DNA from: Acanthosoma haemorrhoidale
Taxonomy: Eukaryota > Arthropoda > Insecta > Hemiptera > Acanthosomatidae
Direction of reading: 5' to 3'
Length of the DNA stretch: 64,000 nucleotides
Assembly (NCBI GenBank): GCA_930367205.1
Contig: OV884011.1
Coordinates: 142,349,937 to 142,413,936, forward strand
Under the pieces are notes generated by a model. The model was not told the DNA's origin, searched no databases, and saw only the letters and a program-made list of their open reading frames with translations. Position 1 is the first letter of the stretch; every line of letters starts with the position of its first letter. This document shows positions 36,601 through 46,775 of this stretch, piece after piece. Both the position numbers and the translations under genes were made by a program.

Positions 36601-38199
36601 TACTTTTGTTAGAGTTTTCAGTTGATCACTGCATCAATGCAATATCAATAATATACAATGCAATATACAATGTCACGGCTAGAATGTTTTTGTATTTAAA
36701 GTTTCAGTTCACTTATTTTTTACATATATGTAAATTTAATATTTTTAACTTGTTATGCGAAAATGTTTTATTTGTATGTTTTTGACACTTTTAGGCATTT
36801 TTTATTTTAATATACTAATATGAATTTTTCTTTACCACTGATGTGCCTTAAATTCTTTAAGTTTTTTTGTCATACTGCTGGTGGTTTTCTTCTCATAGCA
36901 CTCGGAAATGACATAATGGGGTTATGTTTTACCTTTTTTTTAAGACTCCTTGAAATAATGGTTTTTTTTCATTATTTGTTTAAATGTGAACCGAAAGCTA
37001 ATCAAAGTATTTTATAGCGTGCCGCCTATGTTGAGGGAAATTTTCACGCCCTTACCTTCGTTCGGGAACAGCTTGCCCGAATACGAGGGAGCAGCGGCCA
37101 AATAGAGCAATATATGGAATTAAGATTCAATCCGGACCGTTTTTCTGCTGGCTCAGAACGTTATCAACAGCCAACACCTTGAGGCAAACACTTATTATCA
37201 TAGAGCCACTTCTTGAGCCTTGCCTGCATTAGTATGCCCCCTTAATCCACCGGAGCCCCGATCCTTATTCCGATTCTTATTAGATTCTTGGGGCTACGAC
37301 TCCCCTTGCCACTTGCCACCCCCTCTCAAAGGAAAATTTCCATTATTGACATGAGCAATACCGCCTGGCCCAATTCCCAATGATAGACTGGATATTACCA
37401 GGATGGAAAAAGTGGAGAGGAAAAAAAAATATTGAAATTTCATTGCCGATCGGATGAGCTATTGAATTTAGATGAGTCATTTTGATTGATGGAAGAGAAA
37501 CCGTCGAATCTTTCGCAAACAGTAAATAGAAGTCTTCAGTTTTGACTTTAAATGGATTTAAAAATGAGCAGTATTTTTATTGAATTTATTTTCTTATCAG
37601 ATATTTTCAGAATAGCCGTTAATGAACGAAAGCCATTGTCTAGGTTTATGAATGCCACACATTTCTTAGGATAATATGCAAAGTAAATAACAACCTCATT
37701 TACCAGAAGTAATAAAAAAAAAAAATTGCTACGTCGTACTGATATGATGTAATAAGGAAGCTATCTCGAAGCGGTCGAATATTGATTAACGACTAAAGAA
37801 CAAAAGCAATTATCTGCGACTCTGATGAATTGAGAAAATATTGGTATATGATATGGATCCTTATTTATAGTCACACTGGTATCCGAAAGATTGAGCAACA
37901 GGCAGACCGTAACCCGGTAACAATAGACCACACTGATTATGCGTCATGACGGACTTGAATTAGGAAAATATATCGGAAATCCATTTTAACTGGGTGAATT
38001 TGTTCGTTTGACGACTTAGGCTGATGAAAGATAAATGTTAGATTAACCATAAATAAATTGATTGTCACGTTTCGACATACTTTGTACGAATGTATCAGAT
38101 CCGGCATCTGAGTGTTAAAGTAAGACATTAGCTGTTTATTTCATAGTAAAAGAATCGGCCTAAGGCAATATCCCAACCAATTTTTCTACACATGTAAGT
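36601..38199. other. Interval without recognised genes
   Basis: AT-rich apart from a GC-richer block at 37020-37390 with no motif. Open frames at 36567 and 36820 are hydrophobic and Phe-rich, as expected of translated AT-rich noncoding DNA. Confidence 0.4.
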
Positions 38200-38920
38200 T
38201 CACGGCAAGCAACGAGCTCCAGTCAGAGAAGTCAATTTTATATTGTTTAAGCGTCATCATAATCTTCAGGTCCTCTTCAGCTTGGGCCCTAATACAAACG
38301 CGTATGTCTTTTTACGCTACAATCTTCTTGAATGCCTCCTCCACTCCTACTCCTTTCTAGGGTAGAGGGGATCATTCCCTTGGTTTTTACCGCCCTACTC
38401 TAATCCGCTAAAACTTACCGGTTGCCATTTTTGGTTTGGTTTAGGTGGCTAAAACCTCTACTCGTGTTCTTCAGAGATGCTCATCAATAATTTGACTTTA
38501 TCAAATTATTTCTTATTTCGATTCTTCTTGTTTTCCCTTCAAAGTTCTTCTTTGGGGTATAGCTCTAGTGTGCTAGTATAAAGAGTATGTTGCTCGAATT
38601 GCATCTTGTTCAGGTACTTAGGGTCGTGTCAAACTCACACGACAAGAATATCAGATATCGAATTATTCCCTGGTCCCTCAATCCCCAGCACACCTCTTCG
38701 ATCTGGCTGTAGAAAAAGTTCTTCTTAATTCAGGCTATGACCTTTTTAATTAGAGTATTTTGCCATTTCGAGAGTAATCTCATCTAGACTAGCAGTCTTT
38801 CTCTGGACTTCAAATGTCTTCTTCTTCTTGGATAAAATAATCCTTCTCCCAGGGATGGTCATCATTTGACTTTTCATCTGCGTTCACCTCTCTTCCCTCA
38901 AAGAGGTCTAAGTTAAGTTA
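38200..38920 (-). pseudogene. Possible very decayed retroelement coding region
   Basis: On the minus strand several coding-like words with many stops can be read, for example Ile-Lys-Lys-Asn-Phe-Phe-Tyr-Ser-Gln-Ile-Glu-Glu-Val-Cys-Trp-Gly-Leu around 38700. This resembles the region just before the reverse transcriptase in non-LTR pols, where an aromatic/Asp-rich 'W-G' stretch is common. No catalytic motif is seen, so this is a suggestion only. Confidence 0.2.
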
Positions 38921-40551
38921 ATTATGTCTTCGTTCCACCACAAGCGCAGTTTCATTAGATTTCATTGTGTTCGTTCATACAACCATTTCGTTATACATTC
39001 GTTCATCGAGTGTATAATACATGATGGCAGTCATTAGACTGTACAAAACCACAAAGTAACTTTAATAAAATGATAACATTTGCTAATGAGGGTGTACCTT
39101 CCGCAGCGTTGTTAGCCACGAGCTCTTCGGCCTTATAATAGATTTTACCTTCATTTTACTTTTGATTATAACTTTGATGAAACAGGGGCACGATATTCAG
39201 CTAAACATGTCTTGAAATAACAAAGCTAACTTCTGAGATATTCTTTTGTTATTATGCCGGAGGTTTGATTCGTTACGCACTAAATTAATTAATATCGTTG
39301 TTTATTTCATAATGCGCAAACATTACAGATAGCTTTCGAGATAAATAATTATATAAACAATTTTCATTTAGGCCTTTAATTTGAAATTATTAGAGTTTTT
39401 TCGTATGGCCTTTTCCTGGCTCGTCAATAAGTCAGAATCATCCGAATATCGAATCCAAAACTAACGACTAGAGATCAGTGAATACTTTGCCAATCATGAC
39501 TTAAGTTCGAAGTCAGGAGGAAGTATAAACAACTGATTAAGATTTAATCATCATGGGTAAAATGCTACACTGTGGTGGATAAAATGCTTCAATATGATAG
39601 ATAAAAGTGACATACTATGCCATGGTGTTTGTACTCAATAGTCAATACGTTTACTCGACAGAGTTCCTGTTCATCGGCTGACTTTCAGGTTTATTCACTT
39701 TATAAATAGAAACTTTTAATGGCATTATAACATTAGATGTTATGATATATATTTATAAAGCAGTGAATAATATTTAACAAATGAAATAATAATGACATAG
39801 TGTCTATTTCGTCTTACGAAAAGGTTGTGTATCGGGTAAAATAACACATAACGAGCCCTTCCAATTCTTCTCTAACAACCGTGAATAAGAATGTCTGATA
39901 TATTTTACTTGTATGTTCATCCCAAAAAAAAATTAATAGTTAATTAAAAAAGTTAAATGTTTTTATTTATTACGGCATTTTTTCAAGAAATAGTAGTATA
40001 GCGATAACAATAATTTAAATTCAATCGTAAATATAGTATATAAAATACGTCATATTTATGAAAGTACATTAATAACAAGGTAAATATAATATAATTGCTT
40101 GAAGTTTGGAAGAAATCTCTTGAACTCATAAAATTGGGTCCGAAAATTTATAATGAATCAAGAAGCTTAACTTAACAATTCTGTTTTCAGCCTTGTCAAG
40201 CTCAAGTGCTCTTCTGAAATTGATAAGCAATTCTGTTTGATTTTTCTTTTCTGTCGTCACAAGCCCTAATAAAATATCATTTAATTATTTCCTTTGAAGT
40301 TTAAAATAGTATGCCTTTCATATTTACGCAACACAGCTCCTTATGTATGAATAGTTATGATTCATTGCGTGGTAGCCGTAAATCCGTATTCGAAAACCAA
40401 TTGACGAAAAGTGTAGATTGGACATTTCACAGCCTGTATTTGGAACAAAAACATGGAATGAAAAAACTTGGCTTTTAAATAGATAAGAGATAACTGTATT
40501 TGTGATTTTGGATATTGTCATGTCCACAACAATGCAACTACTTAAGAGCAA

Positions 40552-40552
<1 letters not shown>
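38921..40552. other. AT-rich interval, nothing recognised
   Basis: No coding domain, element copy or RNA gene was recognised. Confidence 0.4.

Positions 40553-40604
<52 letters not shown>
40553..40604. repeat. (CT)n microsatellite
   Basis: About 50 bp of nearly pure CT dinucleotides next to the 3' side of a family C retroelement copy. It could have grown from the element's tail or be independent. Confidence 0.95.
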
Positions 40605-40606
<2 letters not shown>

Positions 40607-40609
40607 GAG

Positions 40610-41480
40610 AGAGGCAGACTGGGTTGCTGGGGGAGACGCTACAAGGTAAGGTTTATAGAGCCCAAGGCGACCGTCGTCCGCGAGGAAGAGACATCTTCCA
40701 AGGAGGTGCTAGCGAAACGAATGCAGAGAATCCCACTTGGAAGGTGTTGGGTCTGACAATGACGGAATAATCCATAGCGAGGGTAGGAAAGAGATATGCA
40801 CAGGTAGTGAAATAAGAAAGCCATGATTCGAGCAGCAAGCGCCAGTGTAGAGAGAAATTGTTGGAGCCATCTCGCTGTCGCTTCAGTCAAATGACTAAAA
40901 AGCGGTGTACCGTACAGCAGAGCAGGCCTGTGTACACTTTTATATATCATTAGCTTAAGGCGTAATGGTACATTGGAAGATGTTAATAGATGTGTAAGCC
41001 GGTAAGACTTCGTACGTCTTTGATTAGTTTCCTGGCAAAATGGCCACTAAAACGGAGGAAAGGATCCATTTTAACGCCCAGATATACGAGGCTGTTTGCT
41101 CGGGAGTTTTTATGCGTTCCTACAGTGTATGTAGTGGGCAGTGGACTTCCCTTTTAAAATGAAAAAATCATGCAGTCATTCTTACAGTGTTACAGGATAT
41201 TTCGGCCTGTTTAAGAGCTAACTTGGCGTTTTTGTACCGGGCTCCGACAATTTCAGACGTATACACGTTGAAAAGTACTGGGGATAGCACGGCTCCTTGT
41301 GGGACTCCACAGGTCAGTGGCACAGCTTCCGAGAAGCTATCACCCACCCTCACCCGCAGCGATCGGTTTTTCAGGAAACTACTCAGATTTAAATAGAGCC
41401 GCTACAGGCATTCCTTCTGCCGCTTCGACACAGAGTCCCGTGGGACACTAAGTCAAACGCCAGCGTGTGGTCCTAGCCGT
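40610..41480 (-). pseudogene. Family C non-LTR retrotransposon, reverse-transcriptase part
   Basis: On the minus strand, from 41480 down, recognisable reverse-transcriptase pieces appear in order with frameshifts. First comes Cys-Gly-Val-Pro-Gln-Gly-Ala-Val-Leu-Ser-Pro (motif B, in the frame 41168-41353). Then a Tyr-Leu-Gly-Val-Lys-Met-Asp block. Last is Met-Ile-Tyr-Lys-Ser-Val-x-Arg-Pro-Ala-Leu-Leu-Tyr-Gly-Thr (40639-40950). These define a jockey-type pol C-terminal half. The catalytic Tyr/Phe-Ala-Asp-Asp box is not readable, because the frame is lost just after motif B. The copy is inactive, 5'-truncated, and homologous to 57994-58745 where they overlap. Confidence 0.85.
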
Positions 41481-41962
41481 GGCTACGTTTCGAATTAAAT
41501 TTTGACTAGCTTATGTCTGTAATTTGGCTAAAAGGCCCAATTCTGGCCCTTATATAGGCAGTTCAGAAGCGGGCGTTGACCCGCCACACCCATAGTTCCT
41601 TCAGCTGTTTTGTACACTAGTTTCCCCCTTTCTTAACTGACGCCTTTTGAAGGTTTTTATAATTAAAACATGGAAACATTGGTGGATATTTTCTGGGCCG
41701 AGAAGTGAGGAACTTTTTATTCATGGTAAAAAAGTGGACACAACAATTGATTATGACACTGAGGACCGAGAAGTATGATATAAACCTGTGTGGGAAAAGT
41801 ACAGTGACAGGGAAAAAAGAAACATTAAAAAACTATTTCCAGTTATTGAATATAATTAACTTTATTCAGCTTCATGGAAATGTGTTAATAGTAGTGCATC
41901 AAGAAAGTCTTGTAGTATAATAAACACAAAGCACCAATGACCAATGTTTATGAATTTCATAA
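41481..41962. other. Short interval, nothing recognised
   Basis: No motif; the 71-residue frame at 41705-41920 is Lys/Ile/Asn-rich and random-looking. Confidence 0.4.
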
Positions 41963-41969
41963 TCATGCA

Positions 41970-42490
41970 ATTTTTTTTTTTCCCTTAGCTCTTAAACTTA
42001 TAGAAATAGGATGTGGGAAAAATTAAGGAAAATTATTTAGGGCTAATGAGTGCCTTTCACTAAGGGGAGTCCCCCATTTGAAGGATGTAAGAGAAGGATA
42101 TAGGCTGTGGAATGCCTAAAGGAGGCGGGCGGAATCGGGAAGGTAGTGAGAGTCTACCGAGGGTGGAGCCTAGGGGTACCTAGGCAATGGTTTGTAGTCG
42201 GCCAGGTCAAGCCTGGCCCGCCGCGGCAGGGGCCTGAAATAAGTCGGCCTCTCGGCCGGAAGGTCGACCCTGCTTAAATAGGTAGATGGGGTCTTGTAGC
42301 TTCGGTTGAGTCGGCCGGGAGATCGGCCTTGATCTCTCGGCTGGGTGTAGATCTTCAGTCTCCGTCAGGGGGCTAGGGTTCGATCACGTCCATCTGTCTC
42401 CAGGCTTCGGCGGTTCAGCAGTGCTTCCATCTGACGGGCATTGGTGGTGGTTGAAGCTCGGAGAATAGTGGGTTGTGGCTTTTTCGGTAG
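41970..42490 (-). mobile_element. Family B 3' end, second copy
   Basis: Starts on the plus strand with a T run and the same 'ccttagctct.aaa' word as 16659-16680, so it is the minus-strand 3' end of family B. It carries the 3' UTR and a GC-rich C-terminal coding part with no conserved motif left readable. It is flanked by 'tcatgcaa' (41963-41970) and 'tcgtgcaa' (42491-42498), a probable one-mismatch target-site duplication, right at the poly(T) end of the family C copy next door. Confidence 0.75.
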
Positions 42491-42496
42491 TCGTGC

Positions 42497-42828
42497 AATT
42501 TTTTTTTTTTATTTATTTTTTTCTTCATAGCCCCTTTAAACTTACGGACAATTATATACAATTATACAGACTAATAAGGTGATGGGGCTCACCTTTTTGA
42601 TCAACCTTAAAACTAACTTACATACTAATTTTTCCCCGATAGTCTGTTGCCATCGATGCGGGAGAGGTGGTGGGGTCATAGTGTTAAACACTGGATTTGC
42701 AAGGTGCTGCAACGAGTCAAAAAACTTAATGTGTCTCCGGCGGATGAACCCCACCGACGGCACACCAAGCAACGGGTGCAGGTCAGCGCTCATCAACCTC
42801 TCGACTTTTCGCATGATTCCATTCGAAT
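42497..42828 (-). pseudogene. Family C 3' end with C-terminal pol motif
   Basis: Begins with a T run (poly(A) on the minus strand), then 'cttcatagcccctttaaac', the family C 3'-terminal signature. On the minus strand the frame 42542-42913 reads Ala-Asp-Leu-His-Pro-Leu-Leu-Gly-Val-Pro-Ser, then Ile-Arg-Arg-Arg-His-Ile-Lys-Phe-Phe-Asp-Ser-Leu. This is the same C-terminal tail as in family B and the copy at 57994. Its upstream (right-hand) side runs straight into the long inverted repeat at 42829-43097. Confidence 0.85.
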
Positions 42829-43097
42829 CATAATTCTGTACCTCGGAGGGATACAACACTATGTCCATTTTCATAACTTTACAGGAGAGGAGTTTTAAAC
42901 TTTTTTTCAACAAAAAGTGTTATTGGCACAGCTATTTATTGAGATGTAAATAACAATAAATAGAATGTTCTGGTAAAATATTGTTTCAACATCTCAATAA
43001 ATAGCTGTGCCAATGTTGAAAAAAAGTTTAAAACTCCTCTCCTGTAAAGTTATGAAAATGGACATAGTGTTGTATCCCTCCGAGGTACAGAATTATG
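42829..43097. repeat. Long fold-back: 269-bp inverted repeat
   Basis: Left arm 42829-42947 and right arm 42989-43097 are reverse complements. They are essentially identical over the outer 83 bp and the inner 26 bp. The left arm has 10 extra bases (42912-42921). The loop is 41 nt. The left arm continues the family C coding strand (frame 42542-42913), so the right arm looks like an inverted copy of retroelement sequence, as 5' inversion during target-primed reverse transcription (twin priming) can make. A transcript would form a long hairpin. Confidence 0.9.
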
Positions 43098-44100
43098 CAA
43101 ATGAACAATGTTTTTTTTTAAAATATTTGTATTTAATTATTATATACGAGGATTTAAGCTCATTTAAATTATAGTAACCATATAACGGAATACATAAATG
43201 AATTCAACGATTTACGGTCTTCACGATCATGATTTTTCTTTTGTCATAGAATCGTTTCACTTACGTGCAATGTAAGTCTTTACCTTATTTTTATTTACAA
43301 CATAATCTTTGCCTCACGTCATTCAATTGGAATGACGGATAAAGAGAAAACATACAAAAGAGTAATGCTACAATAGAGTTACTTTGGTATAATAAGCATC
43401 GAAAATACCCAAGCGACTATATAAAGGCAACCAAGACATAAAGGTCTAAATGATGGTCGCAGTACCTAATGAAGGCTAATGAAATCCCTAAAATATTTTA
43501 GGGGTTGGGGGTGGATATAATTGTCTCCCCTTCATTAACTGGCCACCCTTTACAGGCTATAAAACTCCCCTTTTTAGTTCTACCTTGTCCCTGTCCTGGT
43601 CCTTTTGTGAGGGCGACTTCTACCAAAAAAAATATATATAAAAACCTTTTCCAATTGCCCTATATAAAAAAACAAAACAAGAATTTTTCCATCATGAGTT
43701 TATTTCATTCGTAATGAAAGTTCTAAAAATGCAGGGTGGAATGTATAGCAGATGATAACGTTTAGCATAAATATATTTATAATTGTTAGATTGCTCGACT
43801 CTAATTATTATTGCGGGCAGGGAAACGAAATGAAGAATGGGGATCAATATTAAATAATGTCCAAGGCTATGATAATTGATTCGTTAGGCGTAATAATAAT
43901 ACTCATATCTGCCACAAATGAAACCATGGTTCATTATTAATCCTAAAAGCCACTAAAGCGATAATAACAATAATTAATATTATCAATCAATGGAATTAGA
44001 GTCAAAAGAATATTACAAGGAAGGAAAAACAATAAGATGAAAACAAAATGCATCTGCCAAAGATTAATTGGAATGGCATACATAAATTAATATTAAATAA
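43098..44100. other. AT-rich interval, nothing recognised
   Basis: No domain or element copy was recognised; the 69-residue frame at 43505-43714 has no motif. Confidence 0.4.
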
Positions 44101-44275
44101 TAATCTTTATTGCGATAAGATTACAATCTGCCTTTTATTGCGTAATATGTAACTGTGCTCAATGTTCTCATTCGTACCATATTTACAGATCTTCATTCAC
44201 TCGCCCATTAATACAATATTTACAAACAACCAAGAGACCTCCGAAATCCATATCGTTGTCACCTCCCACGCATGC
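44101..44275 (-). repeat. Family A 3'-UTR fragment
   Basis: Minus-strand match to the last part of the jockey-like family A 3' UTR, including 'tacaatctgcc', the 'tcattcactcgcc' unit and 'tcgttgtcacctccc' on the plus strand. The fragment is short, non-coding and 5'-truncated. Confidence 0.8.
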
Positions 44276-44517
44276 GAATGGGGAAGCATTCACATTTACA
44301 TAACTAAGTGTTTATTTCTCCGAGATCCCCAAAAACCTTTTCAGTTAGACTCGAAATTACCCGCAATTTCGTTTTTGGTGATTAGGTTGTACTAAACAAT
44401 CACTACACGTTTTAAAATCTCTCACTAGAAAAGCTTTAAAAAACAACATTTGAATGCTGTTTGGTACAAAAATATCAGTGAAATAGCAGGTAAATATTTA
44501 CATCAACCATAACATGT

Positions 44518-45295
44518 TGTAGCGATCCTAACTACATAAGTGTTAAATAACCCTATACTCTGGTGCATATATAATATATTGTAATTAAGGTAAATCATGT
44601 TTAAAGTTTTAAGCAATAAAACATGCAGGAGACCGGCAGTCGTAAAACGAGTCACAAGAGGGTCGAAGGTCGTCAGCAATAAACCTGAGAGGGTAAGTCA
44701 CCTGACCGTCATACAACATACCCGGTGGACCTAGGGTCACCTTCCGACGGTCATAAAATCCAAAAGCCATGCCATAAAATAGTCCTTTAGGGGACGAGGG
44801 GTCAGGTACCTCGGTGCAGGTGTGACATCATAAACATACCCCTTTCAAGCCAGGCTCCGCCTTCCGGTAAGGTGGGGAATTATTATTTAAACCAGGGTGT
44901 TGCGCCCTGTAGGCCTACTCTTTCTCAGTCTCCTCATCTCCACAGCCACCATCACTCGGTCGCTTTACGCCAGGGCCTCGGGGCCCTGGAAGTAAGTCCA
45001 CTCAGTCTTCTACTAGTCTACTCTCTCTGCAGCACCTATGAGCCTGTCACCTTGTCACTCAGCCTTCTAGTAGAACCTCTAACGACTTGTATCTATTACG
45101 CTGCCGGTCTCCCGCCCGAACTCTGAAAACTGGTCTTATTCTTTACGAAACCTCTGTACCTCTTCTCCTGAACACAGTGTATTGTCGGGACACATCCCTA
45201 TCATAAAATGGAGTCAGATATTAACGCCGACATGGAACATGGTCCATGTTATAAACTACAACGATCCGCACTTGTCACCAGGGTCAGTGACCTCC
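44518..45295 (+). mobile_element. Solo LTR, copy 2 of a Ty3/gypsy-like family
   Basis: Begins TGTAGCGATCC and aligns along nearly its whole length with copy 1 (25412-26200). It shares the 'cagggcctcggggccctgg' block, the ATGGAGTCAGAT block (ATG at 45208) and 'gcacttgtcaccaggg'. The flanks 'acatgt' at 44512-44517 and again near 45296-45301 may be the target-site duplication. No internal coding region is attached. Confidence 0.72.
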
Positions 45296-45301
45296 CGATA
45301 C

Positions 45302-46654
45302 ATGTTTTTAGGAAATCATATTAAGCAATGATGAATGAGTTGAAATGCCGTAATTCATATCGTGCCAATTCATCCCATTGCATCACATGACAATTATTGC
45401 CTTGTTACCAAAAAAGAAGTTTCTCTCTGTCATTGATTAACGGCAAGGTAAATGTCACTGCAGTTTTAGACCTAGAGATAAAAATAACCAATGTAGCCAT
45501 TGAAATGGTTGGCAGTGCTTAACAACAAAAAGAGCCAGGTTGCTAAAAATACGATAAAAAATCTCCATATATTAGTTGCTTTCTGCTTACTAATTTTTAA
45601 TATAGGTTTTTATTTTTTTAACATAAGGTTTAAAAAGAAATCGATGAATCACTTACCAACGAGTCTCATTTATTTTGTTTTGGTGCTTATTAGCGATAAA
45701 AATCAAATCAGACACTCACCTGAAACAAGAACAATGTACATTAAAATCTCAATGATCTTAATAATAAAAAAACAAAACGGAATAAACTATGTTTAAAATA
45801 ATATTTGCTCCTTTTGATAGCGAAAATAATAAGTAAGAATTATCACTAAACATGTATTGACTTCATGATGTACTACAAAGTATTGGAACAAAAAATATGG
45901 TCAACAGTGTATGATTCATGAAGGAACATTAGTGTTATAACAATCCTGGAGTTTCACCAAATAGGCTGACACACCTTGTCTAATTTTATTGTTAATTATC
46001 ATCGAATGAAGACAATCTATTAACAGGAAATTTAGATAGTTATGTATATTTAAGATACCGTAGTACAACAATTAACAGTTGTTTAAGTGTCATTATCAAA
46101 ATCTACTCTTTTGAAAGTCACCCTACAATTTATAAACTTATTTATCATAATTACACTAGGGACCATAATCAAAGACTCCAATTAAACGAACATAAACTAT
46201 TTGCAAAACACGTATTCGAATGCATCTCTATGCTCTCAGGGTATTTGGCTGAAATCGTAGACACACAAACCTATGCTTTCTCTCTTTCTCTACCTCTCAT
46301 AACAGATCGGTAATGAGAACTTATTATGCGATTTCTAAAGGGAACTTTACCCTTCATTACACATATTCGGAATTAAATAGTTTTTGTTGGAAATCGCCTC
46401 TATTAGGGCATTAAAATAATGTACTTCTACGTATCATAAAACAATTATGCATTTTTCAAAACGGAGAGGCTTTATTTTGTCTGGAATGGACAACAAAGCC
46501 TAGGTTATATAAAATATCAGGCTCCCTGTTTCAACTTCTAGCACTGATGTCATAAGATCTCAGGTTGGTTGAGTAAAATTTGCTGGTCATCTAAAGTTAA
46601 GTTTTAAGGATAGTACAGACCGGAACTGGAGGCTAAAGCTGGAGATCTACGAGC
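45302..46654. other. AT-rich interval, nothing recognised
   Basis: The 98-residue frame at 45500-45796 is Lys/Ile/Phe/Asn-rich with a hydrophobic stretch, as expected by chance in AT-rich DNA; there is no gene evidence. Confidence 0.4.
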
Positions 46655-46775
46655 TAACTAAATAGCCATATATCATGAGAATCCTCCGAAGTGTGGGAAG
46701 GCCTAGATCGACCGGACATGTAGGATGGGCGAAAATACTCCGAGAAAGAGGCTCAACTCTACGGATATACTAGGG
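46655..46775 (+). repeat. Possible retroelement endonuclease/RT tail fragment
   Basis: The plus strand reads a short run Gly-Arg-Pro-Arg-Ser-Thr-Gly-His-Val-Gly-Trp-Ala. It resembles the Arg-x-x-Gly-His-Val-x-Trp/Arg-Met tail common in decayed RTE-type and related reverse transcriptases. Stops surround it. Weak evidence. Confidence 0.2.

Noticed and set aside
40639..40950. Overlapping frames in three registers
   Set aside because: Only the minus-strand frame with Tyr-Lys-Ser-Val...Leu-Leu-Tyr-Gly matches retroelement pol; the plus-strand frame at 40502 translates the CT microsatellite.
44872..45126. 84-residue frame
   Set aside because: Lies inside solo LTR copy 2; the matching part of copy 1 is not open in the same way.
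45500..45796. 98-residue open frame with a hydrophobic stretch
   Set aside because: Lys/Ile/Phe/Asn-rich composition is what AT-rich noncoding DNA gives; no motif, no splice or polyadenylation context.
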